A stretch of DNA of 21,272 nt from positions 1 through 21,272 of the IMG/VR virus record IMGVR_UViG_3300020141_000103. The stretch is one strand, 5' to 3'. The position numbers were made by a program, and so were the translations under genes. Of this stretch, positions 7,003 through 14,089 are shown piece after piece (positions within the stretch are counted from its first letter, which is position 1; each line of letters starts with the position of its first letter). The notes beneath the pieces were generated by a model, which had not been told where the DNA came from, did no database searches, and was given only the letters and a program-made list of their open reading frames with translations. This DNA comes from a virus.

Positions 7003-7031
7003 TTGACAGGAGCTTCGGCTCCTGTTATAAT
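7003..7031 (+). promoter_or_regulatory. Perfect consensus sigma-70 promoter for the VWA gene
   Basis: TTGACA at 7003-7008 and TATAAT at 7026-7031 both match the consensus at all six bases, with a 17-base spacer. The start would lie near 7038, followed by an AGGAG site at 7053-7057 and the ATG at 7064. The spacer and the end of the -35 box form a perfect hairpin (see the terminator entry), so promoter and terminator share the same bases. Confidence 0.9.
7006..7031 (+). terminator. UUCG-tetraloop hairpin, probable terminator of the AAA ATPase transcript
   Basis: Arms 7006-7013 (ACAGGAGC) and 7018-7025 (GCTCCTGT) pair perfectly over 8 bp around a TTCG loop closed by C-G, an exceptionally stable RNA tetraloop. 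The bases after it (TTATAATATAT) are AT-rich but not a clean T-run, so termination may be partial. It lies 19 bases after the ATPase stop codon. It doubles as the spacer of the following promoter. Confidence 0.6.
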
Positions 7032-7063
7032 ATATACATACAGTAAATATTTAGGAGCAGAAA

Positions 7064-8233
7064 ATGTCAAATTATTTAGATCCAATTGTTGATAAAATCA
7101 TTGTAGCACGAGTCGGCCTGCTACTGCGCCATCCGTTTTTTGGCAATATGGCTACTCGTCTTAAAATTGAAGACGCTACAGACTGGTGCGCTACTGCCGC
7201 AACTGACGGTCGCCATTTGTATTACAATCGAGACTTTTTTGCAGACTTGACTACCAAGCAGGTTGAGTTTGTTGTTGCACACGAAATCCTTCACAACGTT
7301 TTTGAGCACATGCTCCGTGTAGAAGGTCGTGATCGCAAAATTTGGAACATTGCCGCTGACTATTCAGTTAACGGCACATTGACACGTGACCGTATTGGTG
7401 AAGTTCCTCCTAAGATTAAAATCTTCCACGACACTAAGCACTACGGCAAAAGTTCAGAACAGATCTATGATGAGATCTATGAGACAATGGATGATGAAGA
7501 ATTGGATGCACTTGGCCAGTTATTAGACGAGCATATTGACTGGGAGAAGGAAGGCAAGGGTCGTCCTGCATACAGTAAAGAAGAGCTCAAGCAAATCCGT
7601 GATGAGATCAAAGAAGCTATGATGACAGCGGCTCAGGCGGCGGGTGCGGGAAATGTGCCTGCAGAGATCGGACGCATGATCAAAGAGCTTACAGAGCCTA
7701 AAATGAACTGGCGTGAAATCCTGCGTCAACAGATTCAGAGTACAATTAAAAACGACTACACCTTTATGCGTCCTAACCGCAAGGCTTGGCACATGAGTGC
7801 AATTTTGCCAGGTACTAATTACGACGAGACAATTGATATCTGTATTGCTATTGACATGTCTGGTTCAATTGGTGATGAACAGGCTAAGGACTTTATTAGC
7901 GAAATTAAAGGTATCATGGACGAGTACAAAGAGTACAAGATCAAATTGTGGTGCTTTGACACTAAGGTATACAATGAACAAGACTTTGACGGCTACGGTT
8001 CCGATATTATGGAATACGAAGTTAAAGGCGGCGGAGGTACCGAGTTTGATGCCAATTGGAATTACATGAAAGAGCATGATATTAATCCTAAGAAGTTCAT
8101 CATGTTTACAGACGGTTATCCTTGGGGTTCGTGGGGCGATGAAAATTACTGCGATACAGTATTCATCATCCACGGCAATAACACTATTGTTCCGCCATTC
8201 GGTGCTCACGCATACTATGAATTTAAAGATTGA
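7064..8233 (+). CDS. Metallopeptidase-like / VWA-domain protein, partner of the MoxR-type ATPase
   Basis: A 389-aa two-domain protein of the DUF2201 type. The N-terminal domain has an HEILH zinc-binding motif (H73-E74-H77) followed by WNIAADYSVN (94-103), the arrangement of putative metallopeptidases. A charged helical linker spans about 132-210. The C-terminal VWA-like domain has a complete MIDAS metal site: D264, S266 and S268 in DMSGS, T326 in GGGGTEF, and D350 in MFTDGYPWG. Such VWA proteins act with MoxR-family ATPases, here the upstream gene. Whether the HExxH site cleaves protein is not known. It has its own perfect promoter. The 3' end overlaps the next gene by 17 bases. Confidence 0.9.
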   Translation: MSNYLDPIVDKIIVARVGLLLRHPFFGNMATRLKIEDATDWCATAATDGRHLYYNRDFFADLTTKQVEFVVAHEILHNVFEHMLRVEGRDRKIWNIAADYSVNGTLTRDRIGEVPPKIKIFHDTKHYGKSSEQIYDEIYETMDDEELDALGQLLDEHIDWEKEGKGRPAYSKEELKQIRDEIKEAMMTAAQAAGAGNVPAEIGRMIKELTEPKMNWREILRQQIQSTIKNDYTFMRPNRKAWHMSAILPGTNYDETIDICIAIDMSGSIGDEQAKDFISEIKGIMDEYKEYKIKLWCFDTKVYNEQDFDGYGSDIMEYEVKGGGGTEFDANWNYMKEHDINPKKFIMFTDGYPWGSWGDENYCDTVFIIHGNNTIVPPFGAHAYYEFKD

Positions 8234-8777
8234 TAGTGATGCATTTTCAGCAGGTCAGATTGAAAGTAAGATATGGGCCGCTGATGAATTAGAAAAAATA
8301 GCGTCTCATATTCATATACTTAGAATTACAATTCTAGGAGGTTGGTATGGGCTTCTTCACTTTATTCTCAAGTCGCGTGGTCGTCAAATGATCGAATGGT
8401 GTCGTAGTTACGATTTTGATGCGAGTGCGTGTTCTGTGGCAAATGTCCTTAATAACACTTGGGAAATGGATGATTGGAAGTTTAAAGCAATACCTAAAGA
8501 TGCTAACACACTAGCATATGATGACGGTACTAATTGCATTGTAAATACTGCAACAGAGCATTTTGACAGTCAAGAATGGTTTAATAACATACACGAAGGT
8601 ATGCTATGCGTACTTCAAGGCAACGATTTAGACATAGACGATCACGTCAATAAACCTTCTAGTTTAGAACACTTTAAAAAAATGTACCCGCTTTCGGTGC
8701 CGTTGTTCGAAGGCACTAAAGAATTTAATTTCCCAAGCGGGTCCTTTACACGATATATGATTATAGGTCACAAATAA
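8217..8777 (+). CDS. Possible SAM-dependent methyltransferase-like phage protein
   Basis: The start at 8217 (MNLKIDSDAFSAGQIESK) is chosen because upstream in-frame codons only shadow the VWA gene. It gives 186 aa and a 17-base overlap with that gene. Residues 37-47 (ITILGGWYGLL) look like a nucleotide-binding motif I, and D66/D68 in RSYDFDA could be the acidic end of strand 2, as in class I methyltransferases. NCIVNTATEHFD and MLCVLQGNDL resemble later core strands. The GGWYGLL loop lacks the full GxGxG pattern, so methyltransferase activity is a guess. Similar proteins occur in marine T4-like phages as hypotheticals (memory). It ends with a 1-base overlap with the next ATG. Confidence 0.8.
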   Translation: MNLKIDSDAFSAGQIESKIWAADELEKIASHIHILRITILGGWYGLLHFILKSRGRQMIEWCRSYDFDASACSVANVLNNTWEMDDWKFKAIPKDANTLAYDDGTNCIVNTATEHFDSQEWFNNIHEGMLCVLQGNDLDIDDHVNKPSSLEHFKKMYPLSVPLFEGTKEFNFPSGSFTRYMIIGHK

Positions 8778-9055
8778 TGGCGTTAAAAAACGGAAAAGTT
8801 AATGCGCTAAATGCACTTGATTTAAGGAAAGTTAATTTTCCTGCACAACATTTTCACTATACACTGTTGTCAAAATATACACCTACATTTCATAAAACAG
8901 TAGATGCATGGATTTACAGTAATTTAAATAGTCGCTATTATATAGGACAAGCTGTAGATCTAGTAGATAACACAATAGTGTACGTTACTAAAATTGGATT
9001 CGAGCAAGAAAAAGAACTTAGCTTTTTCAAACTTGCATGTCCACATTTAAGCTAA
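8777..9055 (+). CDS. 92-aa conserved-type phage hypothetical protein
   Basis: A small protein starting MALKNGKVNALNALDLRKVN whose ATG shares a base with the preceding stop. It contains HFHYTLLSKYTPTFHKTVDAWIYSNLNSRYYIGQ and a FEQEKELSFFKLACPHLS tail. Aromatic and histidine residues are frequent, but no metal-binding pattern is clear. It resembles small hypotheticals of T4-like phages. No function is assigned. Confidence 0.78.
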   Translation: MALKNGKVNALNALDLRKVNFPAQHFHYTLLSKYTPTFHKTVDAWIYSNLNSRYYIGQAVDLVDNTIVYVTKIGFEQEKELSFFKLACPHLS

Positions 9056-9086
9056 CAGATAATTAATATACATATATAACTTATAC

Positions 9087-9094
9087 AAGGAGGT
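9087..9094 (+). promoter_or_regulatory. Strong Shine-Dalgarno AAGGAGGT
   Basis: An 8-base match to the anti-16S sequence, 5 bases before the ATG at 9099. It is one of the two strongest ribosome-binding sites in the window, the other being GGAGGT before the minus-strand gene at 16080. It ends a 43-bp AT-rich gap in which I see no convincing promoter. Confidence 0.75.
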
Positions 9095-9098
9095 CATT

Positions 9099-9317
9099 AT
9101 GACTGAAGAAACTAAAGTAGAACAACCTGCAGAAGCTGCACTACAAGAAACCAACGATTTAACCATCAACGATCTTAACGCAATGAGAACTATTATTGAT
9201 ATTGCTAGTTCACGTGGCGCTTTTAAACCAAACGAAATGGTAGCAGTTGGACAAACATACAATAAACTATCTACATTTTTAGACGCTGTAGCAAAGCAAC
9301 CAAAGCAAGGAGCATAA
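9099..9317 (+). CDS. 72-aa conserved-type phage hypothetical protein
   Basis: A small acidic protein: a disordered N-terminus (TEETKVEQPAEAALQE) followed by a helical block DLTINDLNAMRTIIDIASSRG and FKPNEMVAVGQTYNKLSTFL. The second half resembles short proteins of marine T4-like phages sitting just upstream of the same 215-aa family found next here (memory). One base separates it from the following ATG. The strong Shine-Dalgarno sequence suggests abundant product. Function is unknown. Confidence 0.82.
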   Translation: MTEETKVEQPAEAALQETNDLTINDLNAMRTIIDIASSRGAFKPNEMVAVGQTYNKLSTFLDAVAKQPKQGA

Positions 9318-9318
9318 T

Positions 9319-9966
9319 ATGCAATCCTTAAAACATGTAGGCAGAATTAAAGCAACTGGCCGTAGATGCATGGTAGTGTTTAGGACATTACCCGGGGATG
9401 CATTTAACTGCTTAGTCATCCAATCAGATACTCTTGAGCCGAGTTATCACGATCAACTTATTAGTCTTGTAGAATCAAATGCTGCTCAATCAGCAAATGA
9501 ATTTAGTGAAGTACTTGCCCGCGGTGTGTTTTCAGATGGTAGCACTATGTTACCTAGTTTACACGTTAAAGGTCTACTTACTAAGGTTCCAACTGATGCT
9601 GTAGAAATGGTTCCTAATATGCAGACTACTATCCTGTTGTCAGAACTCAATCAAGTTATTGCACAACAAGCTGGTGTTAGCGTACAGGATCTTGCTATTA
9701 AACCAAATGCAAATCAGAACGTTGAAATTCAAGAACTTGCAAGAGTTAAAGATATTAGTCCCAAAACTGGCAATACAGATCCAATCGGTGATCAAGACTT
9801 TGGCCGCACTACTAGTGCATCAGTTAATGAAGAACCATTAAGTGACGAAGCGATTGCTAAAAAATTCCGTAGCGATGCAGATCGTTTGAGCAAAGAGGCT
9901 GCTGAACTTCGTCGCCAAGCTGAAGAACTTGTACCTACAAAGAAAAAAGTTGCTGTTAAAGAGTGA
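9319..9966 (+). CDS. 215-aa conserved-type phage hypothetical protein
   Basis: Residues 1-125 form a compact domain: MQSLKHVGRIKATGRRCMVV, VFRTLPGDAFNCLVI, DQLISLVES, and LHVKGLLTKVPTDAVEMVP. This resembles a hypothetical family of cyanophages and pelagiphages (memory). The remaining 90 residues look like a linker (NPNANQNVEIQE-like polar sequence) and a charged helix near the C-terminus (KKFRSDADRLSKEAAELRRQ) that could form a coiled coil, ending in a Lys-rich tail. It overlaps the next gene by 4 bases (GTGA). No catalytic motif is seen. Confidence 0.84.
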   Translation: MQSLKHVGRIKATGRRCMVVFRTLPGDAFNCLVIQSDTLEPSYHDQLISLVESNAAQSANEFSEVLARGVFSDGSTMLPSLHVKGLLTKVPTDAVEMVPNMQTTILLSELNQVIAQQAGVSVQDLAIKPNANQNVEIQELARVKDISPKTGNTDPIGDQDFGRTTSASVNEEPLSDEAIAKKFRSDADRLSKEAAELRRQAEELVPTKKKVAVKE

Positions 9967-10283
9967 ACAAGGGAAAAGTCTTTCCCAAGGATGTAGTCGA
10001 ACACTGGCCTGAAGTATTTGGAGAAATTACATTAAATGTAGTTCCTCTAAAATACTTAGACTCGATTACTGTTGTTTTTAAAAACAAAAAAGTTTGGGAA
10101 ATTAAAATTGCATCAAAGCAGGCACAGGAAGATTGGGATTCATTTGAAGTGAATCTTAAAGAAATGCTTGCCTCTTACGAAAGTGAAATTGATAATGTTG
10201 ATTTTAAACTCGATACAGAACGAGTTAAAAAAGACATGATTACATACACTAATAAATTTTTAAAGAAAAGAAAATTAAAATGA
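9963..10283 (+). CDS. 106-aa conserved-type phage hypothetical protein, GTG start
   Basis: Begins at a GTG overlapping the previous stop; no nearby ATG would keep the conserved-looking N-terminus (FPKDVVEHWPEVFGEITLNV). That string, with VVPLKYLDSITVVF and KKVWEIKI, resembles a small family of T4-like marine phages. The C-terminal half is helical and charged and ends in a very basic tail (KKRKLK), so nucleic-acid contact is possible but unproven. The stop overlaps the oxygenase start by 4 bases. Confidence 0.82.
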   Translation: MNKGKVFPKDVVEHWPEVFGEITLNVVPLKYLDSITVVFKNKKVWEIKIASKQAQEDWDSFEVNLKEMLASYESEIDNVDFKLDTERVKKDMITYTNKFLKKRKLK

Positions 10284-10849
10284 TTTCTAATTCAATTGTT
10301 GATGCTAACGGAAATCCTATTTTTATTTTTGATGATGTGTTTAATTCACAAGAAAATTTAGAAATATATTCTACTGTAAATCAATCGTTATTTTCAAGGA
10401 GTCATTTAGACTTAGATTCTAGATTTTTTAATTACAATCAGACAATTGTAAAATGGGTTAATAACATTGATTTTAACGATACATTCCATAAAATACTAAT
10501 ACAGAAATATATAGCTGCCATTACACACGTTAATTGGGATGAAGCTATTATTACTAGACAGTATATTAATTACAGTGATGCAACAACTTCTGATTTAATA
10601 CATACTGATTGCAACTCTTTGCAAAAAAATTCGTTCACACTGTTACATTATGCAAATTATGAATGGCATCCAAACTGGCACGGAGAAACTATGTTTTATT
10701 CAAATAACTGTTTAGATGTATTATCTGCGGTAACAGTGCGCCCAGGACGTCTAGTATTATTTGACTCAAATTTACAACACTCTGCAACTGCTCCGTCAAG
10801 CATTGCAAATTTTCCCCGATATACTATTGCAACCAAAATAAGATTTTAA
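10280..10849 (+). CDS. 2-oxoglutarate/Fe(II)-dependent oxygenase
   Basis: A 189-aa protein of the prolyl-4-hydroxylase-like superfamily, which uses 2-oxoglutarate and O2 to hydroxylate protein, nucleic-acid or small substrates. The iron facial triad is visible: H108 and D110 in LIHTDCNS and H167 in LQHSATAPS. R180 in FPRYTIATKIRF fits the 2-oxoglutarate-binding arginine, 13 residues after the distal His. The core strands WHGETMFYSNN and VRPGRLVLFD match the family. It is notably more AT-rich than the ATPase genes. Substrate is unknown; it sits directly before thyX with one base between, and such phage enzymes are common in marine viruses. Confidence 0.85.
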   Translation: MISNSIVDANGNPIFIFDDVFNSQENLEIYSTVNQSLFSRSHLDLDSRFFNYNQTIVKWVNNIDFNDTFHKILIQKYIAAITHVNWDEAIITRQYINYSDATTSDLIHTDCNSLQKNSFTLLHYANYEWHPNWHGETMFYSNNCLDVLSAVTVRPGRLVLFDSNLQHSATAPSSIANFPRYTIATKIRF

Positions 10850-10850
10850 A

Positions 10851-11516
10851 ATGAATGTAAAACTTTTATCACACTCGCAACCTACTGAAGAATTTGTAAA
10901 TCAAGGAATTGATGATGCACAAGAATTAATTGCATACTGTGCAAGAGTAAGTAATCCTAGCAATCAGTTTAATACAGAAACTAGTGAAAAGCTAATTAAG
11001 TATTTGGTTAAACATCAACACTGGTCGCCGCTTGAAATGGTCAGTGCTTGCATTGAAATCACAACTACACGTGATATTGCTCGTCAAATTTTACGTCATC
11101 GTAGTTTTAGTTTCCAAGAGTTCTCTCAACGCTATGCTGATCCAACAAAGGATCTAGATTTTGTATTGCGAGAGGCCCGACTTCAGGACACTAAAAATAG
11201 ACAAAATAGTATAGAGGCAGACGATGAAGATTTAAAGGCACGATGGGATCTTATGCAGCAACGTGTGATCAACGAGGCCAAATATGTATATCAATGGGCG
11301 ATTGATCAAGGCATTGCTAAAGAACAAGCTCGTGCAGTATTACCAGAAGGCAATACAGTTAGTCGTTTATATATGAACGGCACCCTACGTAGTTGGGTGC
11401 ATTTCATTGAACTACGTAGTGCTAACGGTACACAAAAGGAACATCAAGAAATTGCTAAGGCGTGCGCTTCTGTAATTTCAACAGTATTTCCAATGGCAGC
11501 AGATTTAGTTTCTTGA
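10851..11516 (+). CDS. thyX: Flavin-dependent thymidylate synthase (ThyX)
   Basis: Makes dTMP from dUMP using FAD, NADPH and methylene-tetrahydrofolate, supplying thymidine for phage DNA. The 221-aa protein has the diagnostic RHRX7S motif at 82-92 (RHRSFSFQEFS) followed by QRY, plus HWSPLEM (57-63), in which the HWSP string corresponds to the family's conserved H-x-S/T-P segment, and a late block LPEGNTVSRLYMNGTLRSWVHF that provides substrate-binding Arg and Asn residues. Length is normal for the family. It is the last plus-strand gene; its final 73 bases are also the 3' end of the opposing glycosyltransferase gene. Confidence 0.96.
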   Translation: MNVKLLSHSQPTEEFVNQGIDDAQELIAYCARVSNPSNQFNTETSEKLIKYLVKHQHWSPLEMVSACIEITTTRDIARQILRHRSFSFQEFSQRYADPTKDLDFVLREARLQDTKNRQNSIEADDEDLKARWDLMQQRVINEAKYVYQWAIDQGIAKEQARAVLPEGNTVSRLYMNGTLRSWVHFIELRSANGTQKEHQEIAKACASVISTVFPMAADLVS

Positions 11517-12568
11517 TCTAAGAACATTTCTGGGGGGAACATTTTGATATGTGCTTCAAATTGTTCTCTTAGCCATTCATAATCATTAATCATAGCAAGG
11601 GCATTTTTATCGCCCTTGTATGTTTTTCCATACCATTCTCCTGCACTGGCACCCCCTTTTACATATTCGCCCAAAGGTCGGCTTCCGCCTTTTGATGTCC
11701 AAGCTGCAAGACGCTCGTCCGTTTCTTCTTGAACTTGTCTGTCAATAACACCCGATGCCAGTTTAACACATTCTCTGAATGCACCTCTCCATGCATTAAA
11801 TGGACTTGTTGCAAAATTGTTAATGTTTGATATTTCATCTATTATCTTAATGTTTGCACCGATGCTGGTAGTAATGTCAACTGCTGTGTCTTCGTCAGCC
11901 ATTAAAATTAAATGCTTAGGAATTAACTTTACACCACTATGTCCATATTCAAGTTGATTGATAGGGTTAACACTTTTCCAAATATGCACTACATCAAAAT
12001 CCCATTCTGGAACTGTATAATGAAAATCAAATGCGTCTATTACTGTAGCATCTGCGTCTACTACCCAGAAAAAGTCTGTATTCGATTGTTTAGCTGCTTC
12101 TAAATGTGCGTTAAAAATACCCTTAACACCCGATATAACTTTTACATCGGGTTGCTTTTCTTTTAAATATCTCAAATTTTTATTAGCATTATTTTCATCA
12201 TACTGAATAAAAAATACATCATACGCAGGGTACGATATAGTATCAGTATACACAAACTTCTTATCTAATTGATCGATTGATGTATTTTTAGGAGTTAGAT
12301 AAATTTTAGCAGTTTTAGATTCAAATACGTGAAAATACTTTTTGTCCCATTCTTCAACTTTATAATCAATTAATTTTTGCCAGCCTTGTATCTCAATATC
12401 TATTAACCATACCATTGAGGTTGTAAATGTTACATTTTCAGGTAACGATTCTATCGAACCAGTATGCTTTTTAAATTTTGCATAAGAATGAGTAACTGTT
12501 AATTCAGAAATTAATCTTCTAACATTGTCAGTTTTATTTTTATAGTAGAAAATAATATCGTTGTTCAT
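11444..12568 (-). CDS. GT-A-like glycosyltransferase with N-terminal extension
   Basis: A 374-aa protein. Residues 1-115 form an extra domain (DIIFYYKNKTDNVRRL; VWLIDIEIQGWQKL) absent from its neighbour. From about 116 it aligns with the neighbouring 304-aa protein: YDVFFIQYDENNANKN, GVKGIFNAH, then the DAD metal-binding motif at 171-173, YGHSGVKLIPK, and SPFNAWRGAFRECVKLA. This layout matches a glycosyltransferase-like family of T4-like marine phages (memory). The acceptor may be DNA, virion protein or surface glycan. The gene overlaps the upstream paralog by 4 bases. Its last 23 codons are antisense to the end of thyX, an uncommon convergent overlap. Confidence 0.83.
   Translation of the reverse strand: MNNDIIFYYKNKTDNVRRLISELTVTHSYAKFKKHTGSIESLPENVTFTTSMVWLIDIEIQGWQKLIDYKVEEWDKKYFHVFESKTAKIYLTPKNTSIDQLDKKFVYTDTISYPAYDVFFIQYDENNANKNLRYLKEKQPDVKVISGVKGIFNAHLEAAKQSNTDFFWVVDADATVIDAFDFHYTVPEWDFDVVHIWKSVNPINQLEYGHSGVKLIPKHLILMADEDTAVDITTSIGANIKIIDEISNINNFATSPFNAWRGAFRECVKLASGVIDRQVQEETDERLAAWTSKGGSRPLGEYVKGGASAGEWYGKTYKGDKNALAMINDYEWLREQFEAHIKMFPPEMFLDQETKSAAIGNTVEITEAHALAIS
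11596..11627 (+). terminator. Candidate terminator for the plus-strand block, inside the opposing gene
   Basis: CAAGGGC (11596-11602) and GCCCTTG (11612-11618) form a 7-bp stem with a 9-base loop, followed after four bases by five T residues on the plus strand. It lies about 80 bases past the thyX stop, where plus-strand transcription needs to end. It sits in the coding region of the minus-strand glycosyltransferase, whose own sense strand has no T-run here, so termination would act only on plus-strand transcripts. A single modest hairpin, so tentative. Confidence 0.35.
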
Positions 12569-13479
12569 TCTTTATCCAGGAAACCTGTTCCTGCCCTATA
12601 TTGTTGTATGTGTACTGCTTTAAAAAATTTACTAGCATCTGCATGTGGTTCTGCTATTTCAAGGTCGAGTGCGTTTTTTAGCTCTGTTCCGTAATAAGAA
12701 ATTTTAGAATCTAAATCTGTAATTTCCTCTACTTGATCTTTCCATAACTGTGTCAGATAATCAAAATCTCTAACTTGTACATAATCCCAGTCAGTACAGT
12801 TGGTCATATAACAGCCGTGTCTAGCACCTAGTATAGCCCATAAGCCATTTTCTACGTCTGCACCTACATTAAGCCATACACGCAGTCGATCTAAATTTTT
12901 CCAATGAATTTCTTTCTTAAATTCTTTATTGGATGTCTTAACTCCGCGGTCAAGTGACATCTTAACACCTTCTCGGAATCCAGCTCTCCATGCTTGGAAT
13001 GGACTTGCATTATTATAGACATCACTAAAGCATCGATTCATTTGTATGTATTCAGCATCCCAGCAAAAATCTACCTGTGCATTGGGATCATCTGCAGGAG
13101 CGTTTTCATGTGTTTTCATGTCTAGCACATACTGTTTAGGCCATAGTTTTAATCCGCCGTTGCCATACATAAGTCCATTAACTACGTTAAAGCCTGCCCA
13201 AGATATAACACATTTTGACAAATCTTTATATGCTTCAAAGTCAACTTCTTGGTTAAGAAAATCTTCACGCACAATGTTGTCACCGTCTACAGTAACAAAT
13301 CTGTCAGTGTCACTTAGTCTAGCACATGCCTTGTGTGCTTCGTCGCTGCCTTTAACACCGTGTACACGTTTAGCCCACGGCACCTTGTTTAATAAATCAG
13401 CATAATTTTTTTCAGCGTTTGGTTCGTCATAACTAAGATAGATAATATCGTAGTCTAAAATTTTAACTGTTTGTGTCAT
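12565..13479 (-). CDS. GT-A-like glycosyltransferase, shorter paralog
   Basis: A 304-aa protein paralogous to the next gene downstream in transcription. Shared strings are YDIIYLSYDEPNAEKN (near residues 10-25), HGVKGSDEAH, the DGD motif at 65-67 that would bind the metal-nucleotide sugar, YGNGGLKLWPK and SPFQAWRAGFREGVK. It lacks the 115-residue N-terminal extension of the paralog and has a longer helical C-terminus. The overlap is 17 bases with the gene before it and 4 with the gene after. Donor and acceptor are unknown. Confidence 0.83.
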   Translation of the reverse strand: MTQTVKILDYDIIYLSYDEPNAEKNYADLLNKVPWAKRVHGVKGSDEAHKACARLSDTDRFVTVDGDNIVREDFLNQEVDFEAYKDLSKCVISWAGFNVVNGLMYGNGGLKLWPKQYVLDMKTHENAPADDPNAQVDFCWDAEYIQMNRCFSDVYNNASPFQAWRAGFREGVKMSLDRGVKTSNKEFKKEIHWKNLDRLRVWLNVGADVENGLWAILGARHGCYMTNCTDWDYVQVRDFDYLTQLWKDQVEEITDLDSKISYYGTELKNALDLEIAEPHADASKFFKAVHIQQYRAGTGFLDKE

Positions 13480-14089
13480 ATAATATTTGATATCCTATTG
13501 TTGAGAAAAACTTTCTCACAAATATTCTGTTTTCAGTGTTTGCTTCTCTAGAGGTAGTGTGTGCTACATATAGTCGATTAGTATTAATTAATTCACTTAG
13601 TGACATCTTAATGCTTCTAATTAGCATGTTGTTATTGTTTTTATCAACTACAAAAACTTCAAATGTAGTATTAAGATTATGCGATTGTAGTGTGTCTCGT
13701 TGATCTGGTCTTAACTGAAATCCCCATTGCTCCAGCAAAGGATAATTTTCAATAGTAAACATACTATCCCAGTTATCTACCAAAGATACTTGCTCAATCG
13801 AAGCTAACTTAACATCACCTTCTGATTTAGAAACAATAGTTGGAGTAGTTTGATCAGCAAATACAATCTTATAATTAGACGATTGTTTTTTACCAATTAA
13901 AAATGGTCTGACTATTGCGTATTCAACATCTATAGAATTAGTAAATTCCAAATTTTCTTCGTTGGTTATTGACAGTATATCCCCAGTATCTTTGCTAAAA
14001 TATACTTTATAGATATCTGGCACATTGCTTATTGCAAGTGCTTGGGCCAGTAGCTCAGGTGGGATAATATCTTCTTCTGGATTATACAT
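13463..14089 (-). CDS. 208-aa protein of unknown function among glycosyltransferases
   Basis: Not recognised. The N-terminus is acidic and proline-bearing (NPEEDIIPPELLAQALA), followed by a beta-like stretch (YKVYFSKDTGDILSITNEEN) and a region with many hydrophobic-alternating segments; the C-terminal quarter is mixed. There is no signal peptide, no membrane segment and no DxD motif. It overlaps both glycosyltransferase-type neighbours by 8 and 17 bases, so it is co-translated with them and may be a scaffold, acceptor or structural protein. That role is only inferred from position. Confidence 0.78.
   Translation of the reverse strand: MYNPEEDIIPPELLAQALAISNVPDIYKVYFSKDTGDILSITNEENLEFTNSIDVEYAIVRPFLIGKKQSSNYKIVFADQTTPTIVSKSEGDVKLASIEQVSLVDNWDSMFTIENYPLLEQWGFQLRPDQRDTLQSHNLNTTFEVFVVDKNNNNMLIRSIKMSLSELINTNRLYVAHTTSREANTENRIFVRKFFSTIGYQILYDTNS

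Noticed and set aside
7043-7050. GTAAATAT before the VWA gene as a late promoter
   Set aside because: It lacks the ATAAATA core and lies downstream of a perfect sigma-70 promoter that already accounts for transcription.
9033-9063. Possible promoter TTGCAT with GATAAT before the 72-aa gene
   Set aside because: The spacer is 19 bases and both hexamers are imperfect; the upstream half is inside a coding region. Not better than chance in AT-rich DNA.
11380-11400. GCACCC/GGGTGC hairpin inside thyX
   Set aside because: A 6-bp stem within a conserved coding stretch, without a T-run on either strand; likely coincidental.
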